A stretch of 64,000 bases of DNA from Phyllobacterium bourgognense. GTDB lineage: Bacteria > Pseudomonadota > Alphaproteobacteria > Rhizobiales > Rhizobiaceae. The notes under the pieces were generated by a model that worked only from the letters and a program-made list of their open reading frames with translations, made no database searches and had not been told where the DNA came from. A program made the translations under genes and the position numbers. The number at the start of each line of letters is the position of its first letter. Within the stretch, counting starts at the first letter, position 1. Where the stretch lies: the NCBI RefSeq assembly GCF_003337575.1, contig NZ_QPJM01000011.1, positions 111,741-175,740 on the forward strand, in the 5' to 3' direction. Shown here piece by piece: positions 9,400-19,031 of the stretch.

Positions 9400-9867
9400 G
9401 CCAGACTGCGGTTACACGCTGGGCATCTCACGCCAATGGCTGCCGCGTAAAGACGCCGTGTTTCCACGACATCCTTACCCAACAACCATTGGCCTTTGGT
9501 CAAAGGAAATGACAACATCTGGGACTTGCGCATTAGAAGGCGAATGAATCGAGCAATGGCTGCTATGCGCCCAAATCCAGTCATTGGCGTTTGCGCTAAC
9601 GGAATCGAAAGCGGACATTCACTGCTGACGCGCACGACTGCGCGTATGGATTCGTTCCCGACTTTCTTGCCCAAGACGCTCCCGAAAAATGGAGGGAACA
9701 AGGGTCTTGCTGTGATCGGAAAACTCCAATCTCCGGCGGTCCAAGCTTCGGTCTCGGAGCAGTCTCAGGTCAGGGTCAAGTTGTCTGACTGATCGGGGCG
9801 CACCGCTGCCGCTTCCTCCGCGGCTCGCAAGGCAGAGCCGTCCGCGATGACCCGCATGTCTCCTGCG
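9400..9867. other. Gap of about 470 bp with no recognisable gene
   Basis: This stretch lies between the convergent LysR gene and the SDR at 9868-10587. Open frames on both strands are short and resemble no family I recognise. I see no clear terminator with a U-run and no repeat. Confidence 0.5.
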
Positions 9868-10587
9868 CTACTGGGCAAGATAACCGCCGTCGATGTTCAA
9901 CTCGACGCCGGTCACGTAGCTTGCCTCCTCGGAAGCTAGATACAGGCAGCCATAGGCGATCTCGATCGACCTGCCACCGCGCTTCATCGGTGTTGCCGCG
10001 ATGACAGCTTCATTGAGCTCTGGCGCCTGTGCATCCGTCAGCGGCGTGTGGACGAAGCCCGGATGCACGGAGTTGACCCGGATCCCGTCGGATACGTACG
10101 TCATCGCCGCGTTTTTCGACATGTTGCGGACAGCACCTTTGGCGGCATGGTAGGAATGCGCACCCGCAACTGCTGCACTGCCCCAGATCGAGGAGATGTT
10201 GACGATCGAACCTGCTTGCTGCTTGCGCATGACGCGAATTGCTTCCCGCATGCCGAGGAAGACACCAGTCTGGTCGACGGCGATCATCTTCAGCCAGTCC
10301 TTCATCTCCAGCTTGTCGAGCGGCTCGTAGGCGATAATGCCGGCATTGTTTACAAGCACGTCAAGTCGGCCATGTTTCCTGACGATCGCGGCAACGACCG
10401 TTGCCCATTGCTCTTCGCTGGTCACATCAAGCGTCATTGCTTCGACGGCGTCGGGATATAGTTTTTCGGACGGCTTGATGTCGCCGGCAACGACGATGGC
10501 GCCCTCGCTATTGAACAGATCCGCGACTGCGAAACCGATACCACCTGCGGCTCCTGTGACCAATGCAACCTTGCCCTTGAGTCTCAT
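9868..10587 (-). CDS. Short-chain dehydrogenase, 3-alpha/20-beta-hydroxysteroid or cyclopentanol dehydrogenase-like
   Basis: A 239-residue SDR with TGAAGGIG at 11-18, NNAG at 80-83, Ser 132/133, Y146 and K150, and a C-terminal GGYLAQ. AAGGAG precedes the ATG. It resembles the branch with hydroxysteroid and cyclic-alcohol dehydrogenases, which oxidise secondary alcohols with NAD. It is the last gene of a minus-strand set with the ABM-domain and VOC proteins upstream (gaps of 124 and 92 bp). They may form one pathway acting on a cyclic or quinone-like compound, but that is inference. Confidence 0.87.
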   Translation of the reverse strand: MRLKGKVALVTGAAGGIGFAVADLFNSEGAIVVAGDIKPSEKLYPDAVEAMTLDVTSEEQWATVVAAIVRKHGRLDVLVNNAGIIAYEPLDKLEMKDWLKMIAVDQTGVFLGMREAIRVMRKQQAGSIVNISSIWGSAAVAGAHSYHAAKGAVRNMSKNAAMTYVSDGIRVNSVHPGFVHTPLTDAQAPELNEAVIAATPMKRGGRSIEIAYGCLYLASEEASYVTGVELNIDGGYLAQ

Positions 10588-10711
10588 CTCGCAGCTCCTT
10601 CTTGGCTTGATGGTGTCGTGTGCAAAAGCGGCGCCTGCGGCGCGGCGTGTTCTTCTCCGAGCAATCCGCGATGGCCCTCGTTCGCCGACGTCTAGTTTCG
10701 TGGGAAGTGTG

Positions 10712-11140
10712 CTAGTCGCCAGCCGGCGCGAGGATCTGCATTCGCATCACCTTCACTCCGCCATCGGCGAGTTCGGGCAGCTTGGCAAACCACTCCTTCA
10801 CATATGGCATGGCGTTATGAGCCTCAAAGTCGGCTTCGTTGGCGAATATCTCGTAGAAGATGAAGTGTCCGGGGATCTCACGGTTCTCCTGAAGAAAATA
10901 GACGAGATTTGCGGGATCGCTGCGGACAAGGTCAATGAGAGGAAGCGTGACGGCCCGTAGTTCGGCCTCCTTGCCCGGTTTGGCACGGACCTCGGCGACA
11001 ACCGAATAGGCCCCGCTTGCAATTTTGGCATAGCCCTGGGCCGGGCCTTCCTGTGCGAGCGCTTCCGTTTGGAGAACGGGTCCCGCGAGCAGGCCCCCGA
11101 GCAGAATAGCCGAAGCCTGCAGCCGCAGCGTTGTGATCAT
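10712..11140 (-). CDS. Exported ABM-domain protein, putative quinol/antibiotic-biosynthesis-type monooxygenase
   Basis: The start at 11140 follows a strong AAGGAG site and gives 142 residues with a Sec-type signal (about residues 1-28, ending ALAQ). The mature part is a ferredoxin-like ABM fold (YSVVAEVRAKPGKEAELR, then PGHFIFYEIFANEADFEAHN), as in YgiN-type quinol monooxygenases and HmoA-like proteins. The signal peptide is unusual, as most family members are cytoplasmic. It sits between the VOC and SDR genes in the same orientation. A frameshifted paralogue lies at 44083-44372. Confidence 0.8.
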   Translation of the reverse strand: MITTLRLQASAILLGGLLAGPVLQTEALAQEGPAQGYAKIASGAYSVVAEVRAKPGKEAELRAVTLPLIDLVRSDPANLVYFLQENREIPGHFIFYEIFANEADFEAHNAMPYVKEWFAKLPELADGGVKVMRMQILAPAGD

Positions 11141-11232
11141 GTCGTTTCTCCTTATCTTGCCAAGCGCGGTAAGATGGCCCGCTGGCCAAATCCGGGTGCC
11201 GGCTTGCAAAGTGATGCTGATGCCTTTTGCGC

Positions 11233-12087
11233 TTACTTCGCGCTTGCAAGTTGCAGATGCGCCGCCAATGCATCGGCAAACCGCTTTTTCACAGGTCCAA
11301 GCGCCTTCACGAACTCCAGTTGCTCCCCCTCCGGGCCCTTGCAATAGATCAGTTCCCAGCCGTCCGATGGCGCTACGGTCACCTTATTGGTGTTGGCGCT
11401 CTGGGGGGCCTCCTTTCGTTCGTCTTCAGTCGAAACACGTATGATGCGATTTGCCCGCACCTGCGTCATGCCGCGCTGCGCGGACTCCGCCTCGAGATCC
11501 GCGATGAACTGGTTGAAGTCGACATCATCCCGGACATAGAAGCAGATGTGCATCATTCGCGGAAAAGCCGGGCTCATGTGCTCTACCGGTTCCGCGAAAG
11601 CCTTTGGGCCGCCCATCGGTTGGTCGGCATCGCGATACTGCAAGAGTTCGATCACGACGTTGTCGAACTGAATGAATCGTACATCGAGCCGTTGAGCGCC
11701 GCCCCTCAGGTCGGGCACGCCGATCGTCCGCGGATTGACGCCGAGTTGATTGGCCAGGATTTCCTGGTCGGCAAGCAGCGTGTTCTGCACGGCGTCGCCT
11801 TGAAAATCTCCATGGCGAAAGACTTCGGTCCCACCGAGTACGGCCGTGTAGAACTCGAATGCGCGTTCCATGTTCTGCACGGTCAAGCCGAAATGCTGTA
11901 CGCCCTGGAGCCGGGCACCGAGCGAATTTGAATCACGGGTTGTGACGGGCGTTTCTTGCGCGGACGCAGTTGCGTTAACCGAGAGGGCGCCGGTAATTCC
12001 GCCGATCGCAACTCCTCCGGCGGCGCGAAGGATGGCGCGGCGCTTCGGGTCGTCCGGTTGGGTATCTGGCCTTTGCTCGCGAGACAT
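11233..12087 (-). CDS. Tat-exported VOC (glyoxalase/dioxygenase superfamily) protein
   Basis: A 284-residue protein. The N-terminus has a twin-arginine-like signal (DPKRRAILRAAGG, about residues 13-25, cleavage after ASAQ near 44). Two betaalphabetabetabeta VOC modules follow: HFGLTVQNMERAFEFYTAVLGG near 65-87, and a second with HICFYV. GGAGG precedes the ATG. VOC proteins use metal for isomerisation, epoxide opening or ring cleavage; this one cannot be assigned. Export together with the next gene's signal peptide suggests a periplasmic step on a quinone-like or aromatic compound. Confidence 0.8.
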   Translation of the reverse strand: MSREQRPDTQPDDPKRRAILRAAGGVAIGGITGALSVNATASAQETPVTTRDSNSLGARLQGVQHFGLTVQNMERAFEFYTAVLGGTEVFRHGDFQGDAVQNTLLADQEILANQLGVNPRTIGVPDLRGGAQRLDVRFIQFDNVVIELLQYRDADQPMGGPKAFAEPVEHMSPAFPRMMHICFYVRDDVDFNQFIADLEAESAQRGMTQVRANRIIRVSTEDERKEAPQSANTNKVTVAPSDGWELIYCKGPEGEQLEFVKALGPVKKRFADALAAHLQLASAK

Positions 12088-12262
12088 CGATGCCTCCTGT
12101 TGTTCGCGGGACTGCCCGAATATTAACGCTCCAGCACTTGCGAGGGGCGTTAAAATCGGTGAAATTTGGTGAAACGAGCAGCGATCCGCTCAGCACGATG
12201 CCGACAACCTGGTGTCTTGCTGCAAGCGGAATGCGGCCCGACCGGCGCCAACAAGGGTTCAC

Positions 12263-13471
12263 ATGGGAATGGACACGACAGCGGGACGGGCCAGACGGAT
12301 TGCAATCGTGCTGGGGTCCGGCGCGGGGATGTATTTCAGCATCGGGATCGTGCTGATCTATGGCTTTAGCGTTTTCATCGTGCCAATCACCGCGGATACC
12401 GGCTGGGATCGGACCGTGGTGGCGTCGGTCGTCGCACCGATAGCCATCGTAAATGGCCTTATGTCGCCCTTTGTCGGCGCTCTGACGGATCGATTCGGCC
12501 CGCGCCGGGTGCTCGCGGTGTCATCCGTGTCGATGGCGATCGGCCTGATCGGCATCGGGATCGCGTCGCAGAACCTGACGGCCTTTATCGTGGCGGTCGC
12601 CGTGGCAAGCCTGATGGGCGCCGCCCAGACCGGTGTGCCCTATTCGTATGTGGTGGTCGGATGGTTCTCCGCCCGGCGCGGCCTCGCACTGGGTATCATG
12701 CTTTCGTTCGTGGGGCTTGGGATCGCGACCGTGCCGCCGTTCCTTGCTTTCCTCATATCCGAGTGGGGTTGGCGCCTTGCTTTCGCGGCAGCCGGCCTGA
12801 TATCCATGGCAGTTACGCTTCCCGTCGCGCTTTTTGTTATTCGCGACCCACCCGTAATTCACGGGCCGGACCACGCAGGAGTGGCGGGCCACACTGTTCG
12901 CCAGGCGGTGGCGACAACCAGCTTCTTGCTGATGCTGGGCGCGTTCTTTTTCAACTATTTTGCCGCCGCCGCCGGATCCATTTCGCTTCCCGTCGTGATG
13001 GTGGATCGCGGCGCCACTCCAACAAGCGCCGCCTTTGTCATGAGCCTTGTGGGATTGGCCTTCATCGCAATGCGCCTCGGCTTCGGGGCACTGCTCGACA
13101 GGTTTCCGCCGGTCCCATTGACCAGCCTGGCCTTTTTGTCGCCGGTCGTCGGTCATCTCGTCCTGTCGAGTTCCGAGGGCCTTTCCCCTGTCTATGTCAG
13201 CGCCGTCCTGTTCGGCCTCGCCACCGGTGCAGAGGGCGACGCAATCGGCTACCTCCTGTCGAAACGCTTTGGAATGCGAAGCTTTGGCAAGATCTTCGGC
13301 ATCAACTACATGGCTTTGACCTTTGGCGCTGGCCTTGGCCCGGCATCCCTCCACATCATGGCTGCCGAAGGGACCCGTTATGTCGAGACCTTCATGATCT
13401 TTGCAGGCATTGCAGCGATCGCTCCGTTCCTGCTCATGGTGGATGGCCGTACGCGAGCGCTAACGCGCTAG
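12263..13471 (+). CDS. MFS transporter, oxalate/formate or monocarboxylate (OFA/MCT) type
   Basis: A 402-residue, 12-segment permease. The start at 12263 has AAGGG upstream; the in-frame start 51 bases earlier lacks a site. The N-half reads YGFSVFIVPITADTGWDRT, typical of OFA/MCT-like carboxylate carriers, with DRFGPRRV in the 2-3 loop. It probably imports a carboxylate. Its 3' end overlaps by four bases the 3' end of the large regulator on the other strand. It diverges from the VOC gene, so the 175-bp gap holds both promoters. Confidence 0.83.
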   Translation: MGMDTTAGRARRIAIVLGSGAGMYFSIGIVLIYGFSVFIVPITADTGWDRTVVASVVAPIAIVNGLMSPFVGALTDRFGPRRVLAVSSVSMAIGLIGIGIASQNLTAFIVAVAVASLMGAAQTGVPYSYVVVGWFSARRGLALGIMLSFVGLGIATVPPFLAFLISEWGWRLAFAAAGLISMAVTLPVALFVIRDPPVIHGPDHAGVAGHTVRQAVATTSFLLMLGAFFFNYFAAAAGSISLPVVMVDRGATPTSAAFVMSLVGLAFIAMRLGFGALLDRFPPVPLTSLAFLSPVVGHLVLSSSEGLSPVYVSAVLFGLATGAEGDAIGYLLSKRFGMRSFGKIFGINYMALTFGAGLGPASLHIMAAEGTRYVETFMIFAGIAAIAPFLLMVDGRTRALTR

Positions 13472-16371
13472 GAATTCGGATGTGTATGCCCGTCGCGACG
13501 AGCCTTACGAGCAGCGCTTTTGCTCCCCTTGCCAGCATCCCCCAGGGTATCGAGGAGTGTGCGCGCGCTCACTAGATCGCGGGTTGCGAACCCTTCGTCG
13601 AAGCGTCGATATATCGGCGCCAGCAGACTGCCGGCCTTTGCGCCTTGGTCCGATCGGAGCCAATGTTCGGCTAGGGCCGTCGCCGCGCGCAACTCCCATG
13701 ACAGCGCACCTTGCCGGCGCGCCAGATCAAGCGCCTGCATGTAAAGCGCTTCGGCCTCGGCTATCCGGTTGACGCTTTCCTTGCGCAACAGATCGGCCTT
13801 TGTACGCAGCAGTTCCGGCATGCACCAAATTTCGCCGGTCGATGCCGAAAGCGCGACTGCCTCGCCGATCGCGGTCTGCCCCGCATCAACGTCCCCATGA
13901 TCTCCCAGACCCGCAGCGTAAACGCCGATATAGAAAGGGCAACGCATGCGGAAACCTATTGCAAGAAGCTCATCGAGCGCGCCTCTCAACATCGCCAATC
14001 CAGACGGATCACCGCTCTGCAGCAGCCACTCTGCGCGCAGGCAGCGGCTCATGGCACCCCAAATCGTCATCGCGTGCTCCTCGACATGGGCTTCGATGCC
14101 GACAAGCAGGCGCTCCGCGGCAGCAAGGTCTCCCGTCAACAGCGCAATGGGGCAGGTCGTGTGGACGATGGCATTGCAGAGCGCGAGGGCGTGCTGCGCG
14201 GCCCCTGCCTCTTCCAATTGACGCTGCGCCATGGCAACCGCCTTATCGGGATGCCCCTGCAGCCAGGTGACGTTCGCAAGGGTGCCCCTTGCCGCAGATC
14301 GTGGGTCTAGCTGGAAACGCGCAATGTCCGAGCGGGTCGCGGGAGGAACATATCGGGCGATCATGCGTTCGAGGTGACGCCGTGCCTCTGCAAACTCCCC
14401 CAGATAGCGCAGGGCGGTTCCAGTCTGCCTATCGACATTGTTGCGTGCATCCAGATCGCCGCGGTCGGTTGCCAGCTTTCTTATCTGATCCGCCATCCCC
14501 AAGGCCGCTTGGTGATCGCCCGTCCAGGTGAAATAGTCGCACAATCCCCACAGGCACCTGAGCATGTATTCGGTGTCGTTGAGCACTTCGGCGGAGCCGA
14601 GGGCTGTGGTCCAGGCGGCATTGACTTCGGGTAGCGGGCCGCGCGTATGGAGCAGGGTGGTGCCGAGCGCCAGATGCAGCTTTAAGTCGTCGCGTACGCT
14701 ACGGAAATCGGCATAGGAACTGTTAAGGGCGTCTTCGACCCTGGCACGGCACTCCTCCACGAGCGATAGATGTTCCCAAAACGGGAGAGCAGCTACCGTG
14801 AGCGCTACGCCGATGGCAACGTTGCGGTTCCCGGAGAAGGCCCAGCCCAAAGCACTGCGGATATCGTCCATCTTCCGCCCGTACTCGGCGAGCCAGTGGG
14901 CCGTCGGCCGGATTTTCCATTCGACCTCGGCGCGTTTGGCGAGTTCGAGGAGATGTTCGGCGTGGCGCCGGCGCAGGCTGTCAGCTTCGCCGCTTTCGGC
15001 AAGTTTCTGCAGCGCATATTTGCGGGTTGTATCGAGCAATCTGTAGTGCGTCCCGAGCTCTCGTCTCTCAGTCGATACAAGCGACTTTGCAACGAGGTTC
15101 GCGACACCGTGAATGCATTCGGAGCGGGCACGACCCTTGTCGACCGCAACGGCGCAGGCCGATTCGAGACTGAAGGCGTCTGCAAAGACCGAGAGGCGTC
15201 GCAGCAGGACGCGCTCAGGTTCGGCAAGCAGGCCATAACTCCAGTCCAGCATCGCAGCCAAGGTGTGGTGGCGAGGGTCGCCGCACCGCCTATCGCTCAA
15301 CACATGAGATTGTTCGGCGAGAAGGTCGAGGAGTTCGCGCGTATTGAACGCATCCAATCGCGGCGCGGCGAGTTCGATCGCCAGTGGCAGCCCATCGAGC
15401 CGGCGGCAGATCTCCGCCACGACCGGCGCGTTCCCGTCGCTGAGCTTGAACTCGCCGCGACTTCCGACCGCGCGGTCGACGAAGAGCTCGACCGCTGGGA
15501 ACGCCAAAGCCTGGGCTGCGGAAAGTTCGGACACTTCGGGTGGTGTTTCGAGAGGCGGCAAGCGATAGACCTGCTCTCCGAGAACCCGCATGGGTTCTCG
15601 GCTCGTGGCGAGAATTCGTACCTTTGCTGCGGCGGCCAGCAGCGTTTCTGCGCAGGAGGCCACCGCTTCGATGACATGCTCACAATTGTCGAGCACAAGC
15701 ATGAATTCCCGGTCCGCTGCGAAAGCGGCAACCGCAGCTTTGATATTCGCCGAGTGGACCCTCAATCCCATTGCCGTGGCGATCGACGTTGGTACGAGAG
15801 TTGCGTCGTAGACGGTCGCCAGATCAACGAACCAAATGCCATGGTCAAAGGCTGCAGTCAGTTGAGCAGCGATTGCGAGAGCGAACCTCGTCTTGCCGAC
15901 GCCACCTGGACCAACGATCGTCAAGAGACGCGATACCTCAACTGCGCACCGGATCGCATTAACTGCATCGCCTCTTCCCACCAAACGGGTCGTTGAAACA
16001 GGCAGATTGTGCGTGCGGGTACCTTGAAACTTCGCCGTGACGGGCATGTCACTCTGCCCCGAAATACGCACGGGAAAAACGAACCGGTAGCCCCGGCCGC
16101 TCATCGTCGCTATGTATTGCGTGCCGTCCGGAGCATCCCCCAGCGCCCGACGAAGAGCGGCAACGTTCACCTTCAGATTGCTTTCCTCGACGAAGGTATC
16201 CGGCCAGACGCGCGACACAAGCTCAGCCTTGCCCACCAGTTCGCCAGGACGCTCGATCAGCACCGCCAAAATTTCCAGTGCGCGACTACCGACACGAACG
16301 GCCGTCTGATCCCGCATCAGCGACTGCCGCTCTGGTACAAGCACATACGGGCCAAAGGAGTAGGAAAGCAC
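13468..16371 (-). CDS. Winged-helix (OmpR-type) transcriptional regulator with a NB-ARC/AAA-like ATPase and TPR-like tail
   Basis: A 967-residue regulator read from a GTG with GGAG upstream. Residues 1-100 are a trans_reg_C winged helix (ALEILAVLIERPGELVGKAEL, then GRGYRFVFPV). The P-loop GPGGVGKT is at 154-161 and a Walker B-like MLVLDN near 224-229. It continues through a STAND-type NTPase region to a long helical C-terminal part rich in TPR-like repeats (about 480-940). The architecture resembles the large predicted ATPase regulators of rhizobia. The signal and targets are unknown. It is convergent with the MFS gene. Confidence 0.83.
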   Translation of the reverse strand: MLSYSFGPYVLVPERQSLMRDQTAVRVGSRALEILAVLIERPGELVGKAELVSRVWPDTFVEESNLKVNVAALRRALGDAPDGTQYIATMSGRGYRFVFPVRISGQSDMPVTAKFQGTRTHNLPVSTTRLVGRGDAVNAIRCAVEVSRLLTIVGPGGVGKTRFALAIAAQLTAAFDHGIWFVDLATVYDATLVPTSIATAMGLRVHSANIKAAVAAFAADREFMLVLDNCEHVIEAVASCAETLLAAAAKVRILATSREPMRVLGEQVYRLPPLETPPEVSELSAAQALAFPAVELFVDRAVGSRGEFKLSDGNAPVVAEICRRLDGLPLAIELAAPRLDAFNTRELLDLLAEQSHVLSDRRCGDPRHHTLAAMLDWSYGLLAEPERVLLRRLSVFADAFSLESACAVAVDKGRARSECIHGVANLVAKSLVSTERRELGTHYRLLDTTRKYALQKLAESGEADSLRRRHAEHLLELAKRAEVEWKIRPTAHWLAEYGRKMDDIRSALGWAFSGNRNVAIGVALTVAALPFWEHLSLVEECRARVEDALNSSYADFRSVRDDLKLHLALGTTLLHTRGPLPEVNAAWTTALGSAEVLNDTEYMLRCLWGLCDYFTWTGDHQAALGMADQIRKLATDRGDLDARNNVDRQTGTALRYLGEFAEARRHLERMIARYVPPATRSDIARFQLDPRSAARGTLANVTWLQGHPDKAVAMAQRQLEEAGAAQHALALCNAIVHTTCPIALLTGDLAAAERLLVGIEAHVEEHAMTIWGAMSRCLRAEWLLQSGDPSGLAMLRGALDELLAIGFRMRCPFYIGVYAAGLGDHGDVDAGQTAIGEAVALSASTGEIWCMPELLRTKADLLRKESVNRIAEAEALYMQALDLARRQGALSWELRAATALAEHWLRSDQGAKAGSLLAPIYRRFDEGFATRDLVSARTLLDTLGDAGKGSKSAARKARRDGHTHPNS

Positions 16372-16628
16372 GATCGAAGCTCCAGACGGAAACGCACAAG
16401 CCCCTTGAATACGTGAACGATCGCTACTTGAAACCGCTCACAGCCTCAGGACAATTACCACTATCATACGTGAAATACATCGCAGATCGATCGACAACCG
16501 CGTGACAGCAATGCGTGAAACACTGAAAGTACAAGTCTCAATTTCAATCAGGCCTAGGCACAGTACCTGGGTCATCGTTGGAAACGGAAATTATTTCCGA
16601 ACAACTCACGCACGCCTAATCGCTCGAA
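16372..16628. other. AT-richer gap, probable promoter region of the large regulator, no gene seen
   Basis: The 250 bp upstream of the winged-helix regulator hold no convincing reading frame. Base composition is AT-richer than the flanks, in keeping with a promoter region next to horizontally acquired debris. I could not assign a specific operator. Confidence 0.4.
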
Positions 16629-16930
16629 TTATCCTTCTTCCGCCGCAACTCGTGTCGGTTTTCGACGGAACCATGAGTGACCTCCGCCTTCGAGGTTCGC
16701 AGCGTTGAACCCAACGCCGTTGTCGGTAAATGAAATCGAGGAAATATCGCCGGCAACATCTACAGCGATTTCAACATTAACGCTGCCCTTTTCGGCCGCC
16801 AACTGTTCGGTATAACGATCGTTAATCGCCTGGATCGAGTTGCTGACGGCCCGTAGACCGAATAGAGAACCGCTGTCTTGCCGTCAGGAAGACGCATGTT
16901 GTTTATTCTGCCGAGGACATCGAATTTCAT
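16629..16930 (-). pseudogene. Broken N-terminal fragment of a GHKL (HSP90/HATPase-like) ATP-binding protein
   Basis: Read on the minus strand from ATG at 16930: MKFDVLGRINNMRLP, then LYSVY. A one-base loss near 16850 shifts the frame to AVSNSIQAINDRY, and it goes on to ISFTDNGVGFN before a stop at 16629-16631. The N-box (EA-V-NSIQA) and G1 box (DNGVGFN) identify a GHKL ATPase of the kind found as long ATP-binding proteins in genomic islands. Only about 100 residues remain. The fragment lies 250 bp from a tyrosine recombinase. Confidence 0.65.
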
Positions 16931-17180
16931 AGCTATTTGGACTCCCGTGTCAGGATAACCAGATACCTGCAAGAGGCGGCCGATTGTCAACAACCTTGGG
17001 CGGCGAATTGGGCGAGGCAGCGGAAGGGCGGCCTCCTGTTAGGTTCACGCCAGAGCTGCCGGTTCGTTCACGGCCCCGTCGGTCCTTGAGCTCACGCGTT
17101 TTTCCTAACGGCCAATGGTGGCTGAAGGAGAACTCAAATGGGTATTGCAAATACGATCCTGCCGCACTGGGCCGTCCGGC

Positions 17181-17768
17181 ATGGACGCTGGCCGAAAGGT
17201 TGGCGTCAAGAAGCCGCTGAAGCAGCGCCAGATTTGGGCGATTCGCTTCTTCCTCGACCGGGAGGGCCGCATGCGAGATCGCGCTCTGTTTGACCTCGCA
17301 ATCGACAGTAAGCTTCGCGGCTGCGATCTCGTTAAAATCAAAATCGGCACTATCGTGACAGGAACAGAAATCCGAACCCGTGCCATGGTCGTCCAGCAAA
17401 AGACTGGCCGTCCGGTGCAGTTCGAGATCACGGCGGACGTTAGGGCTAGCCTGCTTGCATGGCTTGAACGAAGAGGTGGAACAGTTGACGACTACGCCTT
17501 CCCAAGTCGGGTCGATCATAGCGATCATCTCAGCACTCGCCAGTACGCCCGATTGGTGGATGAGTGGGTAACTGCAGTTGGGCTACGACGCGAAGACTAT
17601 GGCACACACTCGCTTCGGCGCACCAAAGCCGCAATGATCTACAAGGCGACAGGCAATCTTCGCGCGATTCAAATCCTAATGGGGCACACCAAGATCGAAA
17701 ATGCGGTCAAGTACCTGGGCGTGGATATTGAGGATGCACTGGAACTAGCTGAGCATACTGAGATTTGA
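17181..17768 (+). CDS. Small tyrosine recombinase/integrase
   Basis: About 195 residues from ATG 17181; an in-frame ATG at 17115 is the alternative. A strong GAAGGAG lies before an out-of-frame ATG at 17138, so the start is uncertain. The catalytic set is complete: R46 (DSKLRGCDL), K74, H143-x-x-R146 (HSLRR), H169 (MGHTK) and Y178 (VKYLG). It belongs to a short, free-standing integrase family common in proteobacterial islands that has the catalytic domain but no large N-terminal arm-binding domain. With the GHKL remnant next door it marks an old mobile island. No tRNA gene or att repeat was recognised beside it. Confidence 0.82.
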   Translation: MDAGRKVGVKKPLKQRQIWAIRFFLDREGRMRDRALFDLAIDSKLRGCDLVKIKIGTIVTGTEIRTRAMVVQQKTGRPVQFEITADVRASLLAWLERRGGTVDDYAFPSRVDHSDHLSTRQYARLVDEWVTAVGLRREDYGTHSLRRTKAAMIYKATGNLRAIQILMGHTKIENAVKYLGVDIEDALELAEHTEI

Positions 17769-17994
17769 GCGCGTGCGGCCCCGCGCACAGTGGGGCTGCA
17801 TGTGTAGGGAGAAATGTTTCAATTCTGTCTTTTGCAATCGAGCGGCAATGCGCCCCATTTCAGTCCTAGAGATGTTTGGCTCTTTCTGGAAAGCCGACAT
17901 GTTAGGAGCTTAGGGAAGGCGAGCTGCACCTTGCAGCATTCGCACCGGTGTGCCTGACCGCCATTAACGGAGGCGCGCCTGGATAGCGGGGACG

Positions 17995-18891
17995 CTAGCG
18001 AGCCATCTGCGCGCGTAGGCGGGGCCCGATCCAGTCGAGGAAGCACCGCACCTTCAGCGGCAGGGGATCGGCTGGTCCATGGACAACGTTCACCGGCAGC
18101 GGTTCCGGTGCGAACTCCGTCAGCAATTCCTGCAGCGCGCCGGAGCGCAATTGATCGGAGATCTGGTAAGACAACACGCGGATAATGCCGATACCGGCCA
18201 GTGCAGCCTGAATGGCAGCCTCCGTCGTGTTGACCGCGAGTTTGTAGCGCGGCTCGACGGTAAAGGCCGCGCCATCCCGGCGGTAGCGCCATTCCGGCGC
18301 GGTCGCGAAGCCCTGGAAGCTTATGCCGTCATGCTGGGCGAGGTCATCCGGCTGACGCGGCACTCCTCGGCGGGCGAGATAGTCGGGGCTCGCGCAGATC
18401 ACCCGGCGGACGGCGCCCACGCGCGTTGCGATAAGCGCGCTGTCCGCCAGATGCCCGATCCGCAGGGCCACATCGACGTGCTCATCCGCCAGACTTAGCT
18501 GCCGATCGACCAGGCTCAGGCGCAGGTTGATATCGGGTTGCTCCTTCAGGAATTCCAACGCAATTGGCAGCAGATGGCGCTCGCCGAAGGCAATCGGTGC
18601 GGTCACGTGCAGCCCGCCACGCAGCGCGCCATAATCGCCGCTGGCCTGCCGCTCCGCCGCGTCCAGTTCCTCCAGAATGCGACGTGACGCGGCGACGAAG
18701 GCGCGCCCCTCCTCCGTCACGGCGAGGCCGCGGCGGGTGCGCAGGACCAAGCGCACACCAAGGTGCTTTTCGAGATCGGCGACCTTGCGGCTGACCGTGG
18801 CGAGCGGAGCATGCAGCCGCCGCGCCCCGGCCGAGAGGCTGCCTGCCTCGACCACCGCTAGCAGCACCGACATTGCTTCGAACCGATCCAT
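17995..18891 (-). CDS. LysR-family transcriptional regulator
   Basis: The start at 18891 has AAGGA upstream and yields 298 residues beginning MDRFEAMSVLLAVVEAGS, the usual LysR opening. The helix-turn-helix is about residues 18-37, followed by a LysR substrate-binding domain. It is of the common AaeR/DsdC-like subgroup. It is divergent from the metallo-beta-lactamase-fold gene at 19032 with a 140-bp gap, so it probably controls that gene. Confidence 0.87.
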   Translation of the reverse strand: MDRFEAMSVLLAVVEAGSLSAGARRLHAPLATVSRKVADLEKHLGVRLVLRTRRGLAVTEEGRAFVAASRRILEELDAAERQASGDYGALRGGLHVTAPIAFGERHLLPIALEFLKEQPDINLRLSLVDRQLSLADEHVDVALRIGHLADSALIATRVGAVRRVICASPDYLARRGVPRQPDDLAQHDGISFQGFATAPEWRYRRDGAAFTVEPRYKLAVNTTEAAIQAALAGIGIIRVLSYQISDQLRSGALQELLTEFAPEPLPVNVVHGPADPLPLKVRCFLDWIGPRLRAQMAR

Positions 18892-19031
18892 TGAATCCTT
18901 CCGGAATTTGAGAGGAAAGTTCTCTAAATGGCAGGATACCCTATTGGCTGTGGATATCATAGCTTTCACGTCGTCTAGCTAGGGGACGCCGGCCGGCTCC
19001 CCGTATTTCCAATGATCCGGAGGAAGACGTC

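Noticed and set aside
12521..13354. 277-codon minus-strand frame inside the MFS gene
   Set aside because: His/Asp/Gly-rich shadow typical of a reversed membrane-protein gene.
14770..15996. Open frame of 408 codons on the plus strand inside the large regulator
   Set aside because: It runs antisense to a gene with clear winged-helix and P-loop motifs and has no family match; long antisense frames are common at this GC content.
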